NCBI GenBank assembly: GCA_963756545.1
Contig: CAVWNY010000007.1
Span: forward strand, 245,235-309,234
Length of the DNA stretch: 64,000 nucleotides
From: DATFDN01 sp963756545
Lineage (GTDB): Bacteria > Pseudomonadota > Alphaproteobacteria > Acetobacterales > Acetobacteraceae
Direction: 5' to 3'
The notes under the pieces are model-generated. The model made no database searches. It saw only the letters and a program-made list of their open reading frames with translations, and was not told the DNA's origin. Position numbers and translations under genes: made by a program. This document shows positions 19,689 to 29,315 of the stretch, piece after piece; position 1 is the stretch's first letter, and each line of letters starts with the position of its first letter.

Positions 19689-20972
19689 ATGATTGCGAAA
19701 TTGGAAAAAGTGGTCGGGCCAAACCCGGCCGGATCCGTTCCCCAGCACTGGCCCGCCGACCAGGTGGAACGCTGGTCCATCGACCGACTGATCCCGTATG
19801 CGAGAAATGCGCGGACGCATAGCGACGCGCAGGTCGCACAGATCGCGTCCAGCATTCGCGAGTGGGGCTGGACGGTCCCGGTCCTGGTCGATGAAGCCGG
19901 CGGCCTGATCGCCGGCCATGGGCGTGTCCTGGCGGCACGCAAGCTGGGCTTAACCGATATCCCCGTCATGGTCGCCCGCGGCTGGAGCGAGGCGCAGAGG
20001 CGGGCATATGTGCTCGCCGACAACAAACTCGCACTCGCTGCCGGCTGGGATCTTGATCTGCTGCGATTCGAGCTGAGTGATCTCCGCGGCATGGGCGCAG
20101 ATCTGGCTCTGATCGGTTTCTCGGCTGACGAGGTGGATGCGCTCACCGCCGAGATGACGGCGGGTTTGACCGACCCAGATCAGGCACCCGAGCCACCCGC
20201 TAACCCGGTGAGCGCGCCGGGCGACGTCTGGCTCCTCGGCAAGCACCGCCTCGTGTGCGGCGATTGCACCGACTTGCTGGTGGTCGAAAGGGTGCTGGCC
20301 GGCGCCAAGCCGCACCTGATGGTCACCGATCCACCGTACGGCGTCTCGTATGACCCGGGGTGGCGCGGCGACACCAAGCGCACGGGAAAGGTGCTCAACG
20401 ACGACCGGGCTGACTGGCGCGAAGCGTGGGCGCTGTTTCCCGGCGAGGTGGCCTATGTCTGGCACGGCGCGCTGCATGCCGTTGTGGTGGCCGAGAGCCT
20501 CACCGTGTGCGGGTTCGGGATCCGCAGCCGCCAGATCATCTGGGCGAAGGACCGTCTGGTGATGAGCCGAGGTCACTATCACTGGCAGCACGAGCCCTGC
20601 TGGTATGCGGTCAAGGGCGCGGGGCATTGGAGCGGCGACCGCAAGCAGACCACGCTTTGGGAGATCGCCAACAAGAACCAGGACGCCACGACCGTCCACG
20701 GCACGCAGAAGCCGGTCGAATGCATGCGCCGTCCGATCGAAAATAACAGCAGCCCCGGGCAGGCAATCTACGAACCATTCTCCGGTTCCGGCACGACGCT
20801 GATTGCCGCCGAGATGACCGGGCGCGCCTGCCACGCCATCGAGCTCTCGCCCGCCTACGTGGATGTCGCCGTGCGCCGCTGGGAGGCGTTCACCGGCCTG
20901 CAGGCCGTGCTGGAGAGCCACGGGCGCAGCTTTACCGAGGTTTCGGAGGCGCGGCTCACCGCCGCTGCATGA
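19689..20972 (+). CDS. ParB-domain / DNA methyltransferase fusion (phage type)
   Basis: 428 residues from the ATG at 19689; an upstream in-frame ATG exists. Residues ~25-120 are a ParB/sulfiredoxin-like domain (LIPYARNARTHSDAQVAQIA, then GLIAGHGRVLAARKLG). Residues ~190-410 are a beta-class N6-adenine or N4-cytosine methyltransferase with catalytic TDPPYGVSY and the AdoMet motif FSGSGTTLIAAE near the end. This fusion is common next to terminase genes in prophages and probably protects phage DNA or marks packaging sites. Its stop is one base before the terminase small subunit start. Confidence 0.88.
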   Translation: MIAKLEKVVGPNPAGSVPQHWPADQVERWSIDRLIPYARNARTHSDAQVAQIASSIREWGWTVPVLVDEAGGLIAGHGRVLAARKLGLTDIPVMVARGWSEAQRRAYVLADNKLALAAGWDLDLLRFELSDLRGMGADLALIGFSADEVDALTAEMTAGLTDPDQAPEPPANPVSAPGDVWLLGKHRLVCGDCTDLLVVERVLAGAKPHLMVTDPPYGVSYDPGWRGDTKRTGKVLNDDRADWREAWALFPGEVAYVWHGALHAVVVAESLTVCGFGIRSRQIIWAKDRLVMSRGHYHWQHEPCWYAVKGAGHWSGDRKQTTLWEIANKNQDATTVHGTQKPVECMRRPIENNSSPGQAIYEPFSGSGTTLIAAEMTGRACHAIELSPAYVDVAVRRWEAFTGLQAVLESHGRSFTEVSEARLTAAA

Positions 20973-20973
20973 C

Positions 20974-21492
20974 ATGCGGGGCCGCAAGCCGAAGCCGACC
21001 GGGCTGCACAAGCTGCACGGCACGCTGAATGCCACCCGCCATAAGCAACGCACGGCCGAGCCGAACGCCGACGGCGATCTGCTGGCGACGCCGCCATCGT
21101 GGATGACCGCTGCGCAGAAGGCCGGCTGGCGCCATGCCGTCAAGCACGCGCCGCAAGGCGTGATGCGCCGGATCGATCGCGGCATGCTCGCGGTGTGGGT
21201 CGTGGCGGAGGATCAGCACCGGATCGCCGCGACCATGCAGGCCGAGCTGGACCTGAGCACCAAGCTTCCGCTGCTGACCAAGAACAAGGACGGCACCGCC
21301 GGCATCTCGCCCTATCTCAGCATCATCACCCGCGCCGCGGCCGCCATGATCAAGGCCGGTTCAGAGCTGGGCTTCTCGCCGGCCGCGCGCCCCCGCCTGG
21401 TCGCCGCCGGCCTGCCCTCGATGGATCAGGCCAACGAGGACGATGCCGGCTGGGGTCGGCTGAAGGTGCTGCAAGGTGGCAAGGCAAGCTAA
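20974..21492 (+). CDS. Phage terminase small subunit, P27 family
   Basis: 172 residues beginning MRGRKPKPTGLHKLHGT, the characteristic start of P27-type small terminases, followed by a helical DNA-binding body (MLAVWVVAEDQHRIAATMQ, SPYLSIITRAAAAMIKAGSELGFSP). It recognises phage DNA for packaging. It starts one base after the methyltransferase stop and overlaps the large subunit by 17 bases, a tight packaging operon. Confidence 0.88.
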   Translation: MRGRKPKPTGLHKLHGTLNATRHKQRTAEPNADGDLLATPPSWMTAAQKAGWRHAVKHAPQGVMRRIDRGMLAVWVVAEDQHRIAATMQAELDLSTKLPLLTKNKDGTAGISPYLSIITRAAAAMIKAGSELGFSPAARPRLVAAGLPSMDQANEDDAGWGRLKVLQGGKAS

Positions 21493-23187
21493 ACTCAAGG
21501 CGCTCAGCCCCGACATCGCGGACGCCATCGCCTACGCCCGCGAGGTGGTGGCCGGCGAGATCCCCGCGGGCCGCTACGTCCGGCTGACCTGCGAGCGGTT
21601 CCTGACCGATCTCGAGAAGGCCCTGGCCGGACAAGGTCCCTGGGGTTGGCGGCCGGATCTGGCCGACAACGCGATGCTGTTCGCCGGGCTGATGCCGAAC
21701 ATCAAGGGCCCGGAGGCCGGCAAGCCACTGCGGCTGATGCGCTGGCAGAAGCTCGTGTTCGCCAACCTGTTCGGCTTCGTCGAGGCAGGCACAACAGTCC
21801 GGCGATTCCGCCAGGCGGTGATCTACGTGCCGCGCGGCAACGGTAAGACCTCGATCGCCGCGCCGATCGCACTTTACGTCTCGTTCATGGAGGTGAGGGC
21901 GGTGCCGAGGGCTATGCCGCCGCAGTGACCCGCGACCAAGCCCGCATCCTGTTTGACACCGCCCGCGAGATGGTGCGGCGAGCGCCGGCGTTCCGGGCCC
22001 GCTACGGCGTGGAGGTATCCGCGAATGCCATCCACCAGGTCCGCACGGCGTCGAAGCTCGTGCCGATCAGCTCCGACGCGAAGGCCTTGGACGGCCTGAA
22101 TGTCGCGGTCGCCGTGTGCGACGAGATCGCCGCCCACAAGACCTCCGAGGTCTACGATGTGCTGCTCACGGCCATGGGCAAGCGCCTGCAGCCGCTGCTC
22201 CTCTGCATCTCGACCGCGACCGGCAACACCACCGGCATCGGCCGGCAGCTCTGGAACTATTCCGTGCGGGTGCTGGAGGGCAAGCAGCAGGACGACCGCA
22301 TCTTCGGGCTGATCTACACCGCCGACGAGACGGACGATCCCTGGAACGAGGCGACCTGGACCAAGGTCAACCCGTCCTGGGGCCAGGCGGTGCAGCCCGA
22401 CGCGATCCGCGCGATCATGCGGCAGGCCCGCAACAACCCGGCGCAGGAAGCCGCGGCGAAGACCCGGCACCTGAACATCTGGGTGGGCGCCGACGAGGCG
22501 CTGTTCTCCATGCGCTCCTGGCGGGAGAACGCCGACCCGGCGCTGACCCTGGACGACTTCGCAGGTCAGGAGTGCCACCTGGCGATCGACCTCGCGAGCA
22601 AGACCGACCTCGCCGCGCTCGCCCTGCTGTTTCCGACGCGCGCCGAGGACGGGCATCTGTCCTACGTCGCCTTCGCGCGCTGCCTTCTGAACGAGGCGGC
22701 GGTGCTGGAGGCGCGAAACCCGAGCCATCCGGGGTGGGCGGTGGAGGACTATCTGACGGTGACGCCGGGCAACGAGACCGACTACGCCACCATCGAGGAC
22801 GACATTCTCGACCTCTGCCGGCGCTTCCATGTGCGATCCATCGCCTACGACCCCTGGGGGGCCACCCAGCTGGCCCAGCGCCTCCTCGCCGAGGGCGCGC
22901 CGGTGTTCGAGTTCCGGGCCACCACGCAGAACTTCAGCGAGCCCACGAAGGAGCTGGACGCAGCGATCCGCGCCGGGCGGCTGCGCCACGACGGCAATCC
23001 GGTCGTCGAATGGTGCGTCGGCAACGTGGTCGGCCACTATGACACCCGGGCCAACGTCTATCCGCGCAAGCAGCGGCCCGAGCAGAAGATCGACGCGGCC
23101 GTGGCGCTGATCATGGCCATCGGGCGGGCATTGGCGACCGTGGAGGAGCGGTCCGTCTACGAGGAACGGGGGATCTTGTTTGTCTGA
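21476..23187 (+). pseudogene. Phage terminase large subunit, frameshifted
   Basis: The first frame (21476-21928) contains the ATPase entry: MRWQKLVFANLFGF and Walker A YVPRGNGKTSIAA. One base is missing near 21890 (FMEG-EGGAEGYAAA is expected across the break), and the protein continues at 21925-23187 with TRDQARILFDTAREM, Walker B-like VAVCDEIAAH, the nuclease Asp in HLAIDLASKTDLAAL, YDPWGATQ and the C-terminal acidic DAAVALIMAIG. Joined it is ~570 residues, normal for this family. Fragments of related genes occur at 28110-28289 and 44437-44510. Confidence 0.88.
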
Positions 23188-23367
23188 CCAGCGGGACTCC
23201 TTAGGTTCCGGTGCTCCGTGCAGAACCATTGCCGGAAACCGCTGGCAGTCCGGCGCCCGATCTCTCAAGGCTTTCGATCGACTGCGCCCGACCTCGGGCC
23301 CTTCCGGCGCAGATGCCGCACCTGCAGCGACCCACACCACGGTGTCGCCGCACGATTTCCGTGTGCT
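23188..23367. other. Right edge of the phage-like block
   Basis: A short frame (23180-23371) could start at TTG overlapping the terminase stop and give 63 residues of no known family. It may be the truncated head of the next phage gene. After it come chromosomal-type ABC transporter genes. Confidence 0.3.
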
Positions 23368-24438
23368 CTAGCCGCCCATGATCTCCTGCCAGGTCAGGGT
23401 CCAGTCGCGCTGGTGCTGCGCGAGGTAGGCGTCGTTCGGGAACACCATGGATGCCATCTTCTGTTCCGTGGCGATCTGCTGCTCGGCGAAGCTCGCTGGC
23501 CAATCAGTGATATCTGGCCGGCCGGGACTGGCGAAATATCCGAGGCAAAAGGCACGCTGGATGTCGGGCTCCAAACGAAAATTGAGGAACTCGAACGCGA
23601 GCTTCTTGTTGCTACACCCGATCGGCACGCCCGCCGTGTTGGCGAGCGCGACCGTGCCCTCCTTCGGAACAGTCATTCCGTACGGCAGCCCGCGGCTGGC
23701 ATAGAGCGCCGAGCGTGCGCTCCAATATGGCATCAGCCAGACCTGCTCGTTCTCCATGTATGGAACCGCCTGCGCCGAGGAGGCTGCGGTCATGCCGATA
23801 TAGGGTTTCAACGCCCGCAGCATGTTCCACGCTTTGTCCATATTTTGCTCGTCGCCGCCGGCGGCGCGGGCCCCCATGATCAGTGCATATGCCGCGAGCT
23901 GGAAATTCGCCGGACTATGGGTGACCAGATGACCCTTGATCGATTCGCCGTACCGCTTCGGCGCCTGCCAGTAGTCGAGCCACGAATCCGGCTTCTCAAG
24001 CTTGTTCTTATTCCACATCAGGGCAAGGTACTGGTAGGTTTGCACGATCCCGTAGGGCGGGATCAGCTCGGCGCTCTTCTTGAACGCATATTTCAGATTG
24101 GGGACTTCCTTCGCCGTGATCGGCTCCAGCAAATTCTCCTTGGCGCCGAGGATGATCGTGGGAACCACCATCTCGGCCGCGACGTCGAATCCGGGTGAAC
24201 CGCGCGAGGCGCGGATTCGCGGATAGGGATCGACCCCGCCGCTATCGTCATAGACGATCTTGCAGGAAAATTTCTTTTCGAATGGCTCGATGACCGTCTT
24301 GATAAAGATGTCGCGGTACTCGCCGCCATAGGCGGCCACGGTCAGCACGTCAGCAGCGCGCGTCGGCCGGGAAGCCAACTCTCCGAATGCCGCAACCGCG
24401 CCGGCCACCTTCAGGGTCTGGCGTCGCGTCATCCCCAT
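23368..24438 (-). CDS. ABC transporter periplasmic binding protein (PotD/spermidine-putrescine-type)
   Basis: 356 residues. The ATG at 24438 has GGAGGAG eight bases upstream; a longer frame exists but lacks this. The N-terminus MTRRQTLKVAGAVAAF is a Tat-type signal (TRRQ plus hydrophobic stretch), followed by LTVAAYGGEYRDIFIKTVIEPFEKK, shown in pieces as the usual start of family 1/PotD-like binding proteins, and FEFLNFRLEPDIQ near the end. It binds a polyamine, opine or similar cation. It is divergent from the hypothetical gene and permeases with which it makes one importer. Confidence 0.88.
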   Translation of the reverse strand: MGMTRRQTLKVAGAVAAFGELASRPTRAADVLTVAAYGGEYRDIFIKTVIEPFEKKFSCKIVYDDSGGVDPYPRIRASRGSPGFDVAAEMVVPTIILGAKENLLEPITAKEVPNLKYAFKKSAELIPPYGIVQTYQYLALMWNKNKLEKPDSWLDYWQAPKRYGESIKGHLVTHSPANFQLAAYALIMGARAAGGDEQNMDKAWNMLRALKPYIGMTAASSAQAVPYMENEQVWLMPYWSARSALYASRGLPYGMTVPKEGTVALANTAGVPIGCSNKKLAFEFLNFRLEPDIQRAFCLGYFASPGRPDITDWPASFAEQQIATEQKMASMVFPNDAYLAQHQRDWTLTWQEIMGG

Positions 24439-24565
24439 GGTTTCGCTCCTCCGATGTCGTGCTATCGTCCACCCACTCAGCGGGAGAATCAACCCGGCTC
24501 GGGCGTGCGAAAGAGCGCATCGCGATACGAGGTCGCGGTCGTGGCGGGTCAATCCGGAGAACGAA

Positions 24566-25231
24566 ATGACTGATACGAGGATCCTCTACACGGCCGAGCT
24601 TGACCTGGCTGAAGCCGACATTGAGGAGTTCAGCCGATGGTACGCAGCCCGCCACGCAGCCGATCTCTACCAGGCCGGCTTCCAGGTCTGCACCTGTTAC
24701 AGGGCGATCGAGGGAGACATGAACATCCTTGATCTCTACGAGGCGGAGAGCTGGGACATCTTCAAGAGCCCGGAATACCGCGAAATGGGGGCACGCGACC
24801 CGTACGGCGCGGAGCTGATGACGAAACGGCGCAACAAGGCCCATACGGTGTACGCGCAGCGCTTCGTCACGCCGGTTGTGGGCGGCAAGGGCGCGCTACT
24901 GAACGCCGATTGGGTCTCGCTGGTCCGCTTCGATGCCTCCGAGCAGACAGAATCGGACGTAGCCGATTTCCTTGCCACACGGGAGGCGGCGCGGCTTCGG
25001 GGTCTCGGCGCCAGTCGGGTGCGACTGGCGCACCGCACGACCAACCATCCGACCAACCCCACGACGCGGCCGCGTTGCGTGCTGGTCGTCGAATGGCCGG
25101 AACGGCCCTCCCCGCAGGCAGCAGAGGCGAAGCACATGCAGGACCGCTTACCCGGCGCGCTCACCGAGGTGGACAGGTTCGTCGGCTACCGGCTGTATCC
25201 GTGGCCGGATCGGAAAGGGGCCGGGTCGTAA
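24566..25231 (+). CDS. Hypothetical protein of the ABC transporter cluster (duplicated ferredoxin-like fold)
   Basis: 221 residues from the ATG at 24566, with GGAGA before it. The N-terminal half (RILYTAELDLAEADIEEFSRWY, then LYQAGFQVCTCYRAIEG and YLxLYE-like ILDLYEAESWDIF) and the C-terminal half (VSLVRFDASEQTESDVADFL, FVGYRLYPW) resemble a repeated alpha/beta ferredoxin-like unit, as in DUF4286- or EthD-like proteins. It is 16 bases from the first permease. It may process the imported compound; that is inference. Confidence 0.6.
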   Translation: MTDTRILYTAELDLAEADIEEFSRWYAARHAADLYQAGFQVCTCYRAIEGDMNILDLYEAESWDIFKSPEYREMGARDPYGAELMTKRRNKAHTVYAQRFVTPVVGGKGALLNADWVSLVRFDASEQTESDVADFLATREAARLRGLGASRVRLAHRTTNHPTNPTTRPRCVLVVEWPERPSPQAAEAKHMQDRLPGALTEVDRFVGYRLYPWPDRKGAGS

Positions 25232-25247
25232 GATCACGGTCCTTCTC

Positions 25248-26108
25248 ATGGCGCGCAGCACCCGAAGAGAGCACCGCCTCCTTCCGTTGCTTCTGGTCGG
25301 CGTACCGGGGCTTTACTTGTTGGTCTTCTTCGTCCTGCCGAACGCCTTCCTGTTCGCGGTCGGCTTCTTAAAATCCGAGTCCCAGGTCCTCACCAATCAC
25401 GTCACGCTGGACAATTACCATTTCCTGTTTGGCCACGCTGTCTACCTTCGCGCGATCCTGAGAACCTTCTGGATCGGCGCGGGGGTTGGTGGCCTGGTTG
25501 TCCTGGTGGCCTATCCTCTCGCCTTCTTCCTGGCACGGACCACCAGCCCCTGGAAGGGCCCCTTGATCGCGCTATCCCTGACCCCGCTGCTGGCGAGCGT
25601 CGTCGTGCGAACCTATGGCTGGTGGGTGCTGCTGAACCGCGACGGCGCAATTGAGGATTTGCTGGCCGCGCTCGGGTGGACGCACGACCGGCCCGTGCTG
25701 CTGCCCTCGTCCGGGGCTATCGTGATTGGACTGACCCATTCCCTACTGCCGTTTGGCGTCCTCACCATCCTCACCACCCTAAACGGGCTCAATCCAAACC
25801 TCGAGAAGGCCGCCATGAGCCTCGGCGCGACCCGCACGCGCACGTTTCTGTTCGTGACACTGCCGCTCTCGGCCCCTGGCGTGGCCGGAGCGTTCTCGCT
25901 GGCCTTCTCTCTGGCGATCAGCGCCTACGCGACGCCGGCCATCCTCGGCGGTCCCGGCTCCTCGACCATGGCGACTCTGATCTTCGATTTCATGACGACG
26001 CTCAACGACTGGTCGCTCGGCTCCGCACTGGGCGCGATATTGATCGTCAGTTCGATGGTGCTGCTCGTCATCGGCTCCGTCTTGGGATCAAGGCGGATGG
26101 CGCTATGA
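25248..26108 (+). CDS. ABC transporter permease 1 (PotB-type)
   Basis: 286 residues starting at MARSTRREHRLLPLLL, with about six membrane helices. The EAA loop is visible as NLEKAAMSLGATRTRTFLFVTLPL. The start is preceded by a weak ribosome site. Its TGA overlaps the next permease ATG (ATGA at 26105-26108). It forms the membrane channel with permease 2 for the polyamine/opine-type importer. Confidence 0.9.
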   Translation: MARSTRREHRLLPLLLVGVPGLYLLVFFVLPNAFLFAVGFLKSESQVLTNHVTLDNYHFLFGHAVYLRAILRTFWIGAGVGGLVVLVAYPLAFFLARTTSPWKGPLIALSLTPLLASVVVRTYGWWVLLNRDGAIEDLLAALGWTHDRPVLLPSSGAIVIGLTHSLLPFGVLTILTTLNGLNPNLEKAAMSLGATRTRTFLFVTLPLSAPGVAGAFSLAFSLAISAYATPAILGGPGSSTMATLIFDFMTTLNDWSLGSALGAILIVSSMVLLVIGSVLGSRRMAL

Positions 26109-26929
26109 TCGGGCGCCGCCAATCCCACCTGCCCTGGACCGCGCTGCGGGGGTTGGTCGGGCTGATCTACCTGTTCATGCTCGCGCCGATCCTCATTACC
26201 GCGGCGGTCTCGTTCAATGCGGTCAACCAGTCGCGCTTCCCCCCGGTCGGTTTTTCGCTGCGCTGGTGGGCGGAGGCGCTCTCCCCACGCTGGCTCCAGC
26301 CGCTGGGATTTAGCGTCAAGCTGGCCTTGCTTGCCGCGGTCATCACCACGCTGCTCGGCATGCCGCTCGCCTTCGGCCTGACCCGGTATCGCTTCCCTGG
26401 ACGGGAGGCGCTGATCGCCCTCTCACTCGGCCCGTTGGCCCTGCCAGCTCTGGTGACCGGCATCGGTCTTCTGCAGCTCCTGCAGATCTCCGGCTTCGGC
26501 TTCCTGCTTGGCTTTCCCGCGCTGCTGATTGCCCATGTGATCATCTGTCTGCCGTTCTCCGTGCGCACGGTGGCGATCGGCCTTCAGGCAATGCCTACGA
26601 AGGTAGAGCAGGCAGCCGCCAGCCTGGGCGCGACGCCCATTGTCGTGTTCCGGGAGGTGACCTTGCCGCTGATCAAAAGCGGCCTGTTCGCCGGTGCCAG
26701 CTTCGCCTTTATCCAGTCCTTCACCGATTACAGCATCTCACTCTTTCTTTCCCGGGCCGGAATGCAGCCGATCAGTGTTACCATCCTGAGCTTCCTCGAT
26801 TACGGGTTTGCCCCGACACTGGCGGCAGTCTCGGTCATCAGCATGCTGACTCCGCTCGTGCTGCTTCTGCTGGTGCAGCGCTTCTTCCGCATCGGCGATT
26901 TCGTCTATGGAGCTGGCAGCGGTGGGTGA
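26105..26929 (+). CDS. ABC transporter permease 2 (PotC-type)
   Basis: 274 residues with six predicted helices and the EAA loop VEQAAASLGATPIVVFREVTLP. The N-terminus MIGRRQSHLPWTALRG is cytoplasmic and basic. It is translationally coupled to permease 1 and overlaps the ATPase gene by 23 bases. Confidence 0.9.
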   Translation: MIGRRQSHLPWTALRGLVGLIYLFMLAPILITAAVSFNAVNQSRFPPVGFSLRWWAEALSPRWLQPLGFSVKLALLAAVITTLLGMPLAFGLTRYRFPGREALIALSLGPLALPALVTGIGLLQLLQISGFGFLLGFPALLIAHVIICLPFSVRTVAIGLQAMPTKVEQAAASLGATPIVVFREVTLPLIKSGLFAGASFAFIQSFTDYSISLFLSRAGMQPISVTILSFLDYGFAPTLAAVSVISMLTPLVLLLLVQRFFRIGDFVYGAGSGG

Positions 26930-28016
26930 CCCTTCCGTACACCTCGATGGCATCACCAAGCATTTCGGCACGATGGCGGCGGTCGACGGGATCGACCTCG
27001 CCGTAGAGCAGGGTGAGTTTCTCACGCTGCTCGGCCCCTCGGGTTGCGGAAAGACGACGACGCTGAACCTGATCGCGGGTTTTCTAGCGCCGGATGCAGG
27101 CGTCATTCGGCTGGCCGGCCGGCCGGTCGATGCCCTGCCGCCGTTCCGACGCGACATTGGCCTGGTGTTCCAGGATTACGCGCTGTTCCCGCATATGAGC
27201 GTTGCACAGAACATCGGCTTCGGCCTGCGCATGCGACGGCTCGATCGGCAGGAGATCGCACGTCGCGTGGAGGAGGCGCTGGGGTTGATGCAACTCGCCG
27301 GACTCGGCGAACGTCGTCCCACCGAACTCAGCGGCGGGCAGCGTCAGCGTGTCGCCCTGGCGCGGGCACTCGTGATCCGGCCCACGGTGCTCCTGCTGGA
27401 CGAGCCCCTCAGTAACCTGGATCTCAAGCTACGAGAGGACATGCGGCTGGAGATCACGGCGCTCCAACGCCAGCTGGCAATTACGACGATTTTGGTTACC
27501 CATGATCAGAGCGAGGCGCTGGTAGTATCGGACCGGATCGCCGTTATGAACCGCGGCCGGATCGAGCAGGTTGGCCGTCCGGCGGAGATCTACGAGCATC
27601 CGGCTACTCGCTTCGTGGCCGAGTTCATCGGCACGATGAATTTCGTGACCGGCCAAGCCATCAGCAATGCGTCGGCAGGCGGGGTGTGCGTGGTCCGCAC
27701 GGAGCACGGCCAGCTGATGGCGCCGGCGCCGAGGAACCTGCGCGCGGGTCAGTCGGTGTTGATCGCCTTCCGTCCGGAACGTTGCCGCGTCGGCGCTGCA
27801 GCGGAGCCCGAAGCAAGGCCGGGTCTTGCCCTCCTTGGGCAAGTCTCCCAGCATGTCTATCTTGGCACAAGAACAGAGCTGCACGTCGCACTACTCACGG
27901 GGGAACCTTGCGTTGTCGAGCTGTCGAACGATGGCGAGCAAAATCCCGTCTCGGTTGGGCAGAATATACGCGTCTTGCTGAAGGGGCAGGACTGCTGTGT
28001 TTTTCCGAGCGTATAG
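26907..28016 (+). CDS. ABC transporter ATP-binding protein (PotA-type)
   Basis: 369 residues. Walker A GPSGCGKTT, Q-loop VFQDYALFPHM, signature LSGGQRQRVALARAL, Walker B LLLDEPLSNLD and H-loop LVTHDQSEA are all present. A C-terminal TOBE domain follows from about residue 285 (VLIAFRPERCRVG). Length and order match spermidine/putrescine importer ATPases. It overlaps permease 2 and is the last gene of this operon. Confidence 0.93.
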   Translation: MELAAVGDPSVHLDGITKHFGTMAAVDGIDLAVEQGEFLTLLGPSGCGKTTTLNLIAGFLAPDAGVIRLAGRPVDALPPFRRDIGLVFQDYALFPHMSVAQNIGFGLRMRRLDRQEIARRVEEALGLMQLAGLGERRPTELSGGQRQRVALARALVIRPTVLLLDEPLSNLDLKLREDMRLEITALQRQLAITTILVTHDQSEALVVSDRIAVMNRGRIEQVGRPAEIYEHPATRFVAEFIGTMNFVTGQAISNASAGGVCVVRTEHGQLMAPAPRNLRAGQSVLIAFRPERCRVGAAAEPEARPGLALLGQVSQHVYLGTRTELHVALLTGEPCVVELSNDGEQNPVSVGQNIRVLLKGQDCCVFPSV

Positions 28017-28109
28017 TTCGAAGTCGGGAATGTCGCTAGGGCGTCCTTGCACGCCCAGCCGATTCACAGCTTCCCTTGTTTTATGGATGACGCCCTTGCT
28101 GGGCGGAGC

Positions 28110-28289
28110 GCCCGGGACTGGCGGCCCAATCTGGCCGACGACGCGATGCTGTTCGCCGGGCTGATGTCGAACATCACAGGTCCGGAAGCGGGCCAGAAGC
28201 TGTCCCTGATGCCCTGGCAGCAGCTGGTGTTTGCGGCCCTGTTCGGGTCGTCGAGGGCGGCATGGCAAGCACCTGAGCGGCAAATTTAG
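28110..28289 (+). pseudogene. Terminase large subunit, N-terminal fragment
   Basis: The frame reads DWRPNLADDAMLFAGLMSN then MPWQQLVFAALFG, matching residues ~58-110 of the terminase at 21476-23187 (GWRPDLADNAMLFAGLMPN, MRWQKLVFANLFG). It is cut off at both ends and ends in a stop at 28289. A remnant of a second related phage element. Confidence 0.8.
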
Positions 28290-28420
28290 TGTCCACCTCA
28301 CGCCGAAGCGGCCCGCACCAGCGTCATCCCCTCCCGCAGCCGTGATACCAGGCCGGCGCGTATCTTAACGGTCAAGCAACCAGTTGGGGCCTTCCTGAAC
28401 GCCCAACAGGGAAGTTGCGG

Positions 28421-28753
28421 ATGGGTGACCAAATCCACGCTCCGGCTTCCGGAGACGTCGCGGCATCCGCGGATGCCGATCCCACCGTCAGCGCCGATCG
28501 CCGCCGGCCGGGACGAGTTCGGTACACCAACCCGGCCCTGATCGCGGTGCTGCGCCGGCCCGAGAGCCCCAACGGGGCGGGTCCCGTTCTGACCGACGCG
28601 GATGCCGACGACATCGCCCACGTGGATGTCCCTGGCCCGGAATGGGAACGAGAAGACGACTCCGACGATCTGGCGCCTGGTCGGGGGATCGTGCTGGGGT
28701 TACTCGTCTCGGCTCTGTTCTGGGCCGGGATCGCAGCACTCTGCTGGTGGTGA
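28421..28753 (+). CDS. Small tail-anchored membrane protein, hypothetical
   Basis: 110 residues. The N-terminal 85 are soluble, Asp/Pro-rich (PTVSADRRRPGRVRYTNPAL, EREDDSDDLAPGR). The last 21 form one hydrophobic helix, GIVLGLLVSALFWAGIAALC, ending CWW. ATG at 28421 with GGAAG upstream. No family known to me. It sits among phage remnants and may be cargo. Confidence 0.5.
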   Translation: MGDQIHAPASGDVAASADADPTVSADRRRPGRVRYTNPALIAVLRRPESPNGAGPVLTDADADDIAHVDVPGPEWEREDDSDDLAPGRGIVLGLLVSALFWAGIAALCWW

Positions 28754-28979
28754 TTCGGTCGGTAAACACGGACTGAGGCATTCGGTGGCGCTCTGCGCCC
28801 GCGGGGGCCCTCGCGCGCACCATTGCCTGCTTTCCGGGCATTCCGATCACGGCGGGCGGGCGCCGCAGGACTCCCGTGCTCCCGCTATGCCGCTGGATAC
28901 CCGTGCGTGTGGTGCGTCAGCAACACGCTCGCGTAACGGCTTCACCAAATGTAAACGGCGCGGGCGGCATACCCGCGGG

Positions 28980-29300
28980 ATGCCCGGCCGATTTCAGCGT
29001 CCCCGGCCCATCGAGACCGCGCCGCGCGACGGAACGGTCGTGCGTATCTGGATTGCGGATAATCCCGATCCCGTCGTGTGGCGCACTGGTCGACCCAGAT
29101 GCAAGGATGGCTGCGCGACGACGATCCGCTGCGGCGGGTTCTGCATCGCATTGCCGGCTGGGCGCCTCACGCGAACAGTCCCGCCCAGGCGACGGCGATC
29201 TCCCGACCCACCATTGCTCAAACCGAGGAAACGAAGGCACCGCTAAAGGGGGCGGTCGAGTTCCTGGAGGAGAACGACAGCGACCCGGAGTTTAGGTGCC
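28980..29300 (+). pseudogene. Small phage-type hypothetical gene, frameshifted
   Basis: The frame from ATG 28980 reads RPIETAPRDGTVVRIWIADN, a recurrent start of short phage-associated proteins (DUF551-like look), to DPVV. Two extra bases near 29075 shift it; the continuation AHWSTQMQGWLRDDDPLRR is in another frame that stays open to 29443, past where the protein probably ended. Function unknown. Confidence 0.5.
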
Positions 29301-29315
29301 CGGGTAAGTACCCGA

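Noticed and set aside
19950..21185. 411-codon minus-strand frame opposite the methyltransferase and small terminase
   Set aside because: Antisense shadow of two clearly recognised genes.
21874..23340. Long open frame (488 codons) on the minus strand opposite the terminase
   Set aside because: It mirrors the terminase coding strand, has Arg/Gly/Val-rich composition without any domain, and is expected by chance in high-GC DNA.
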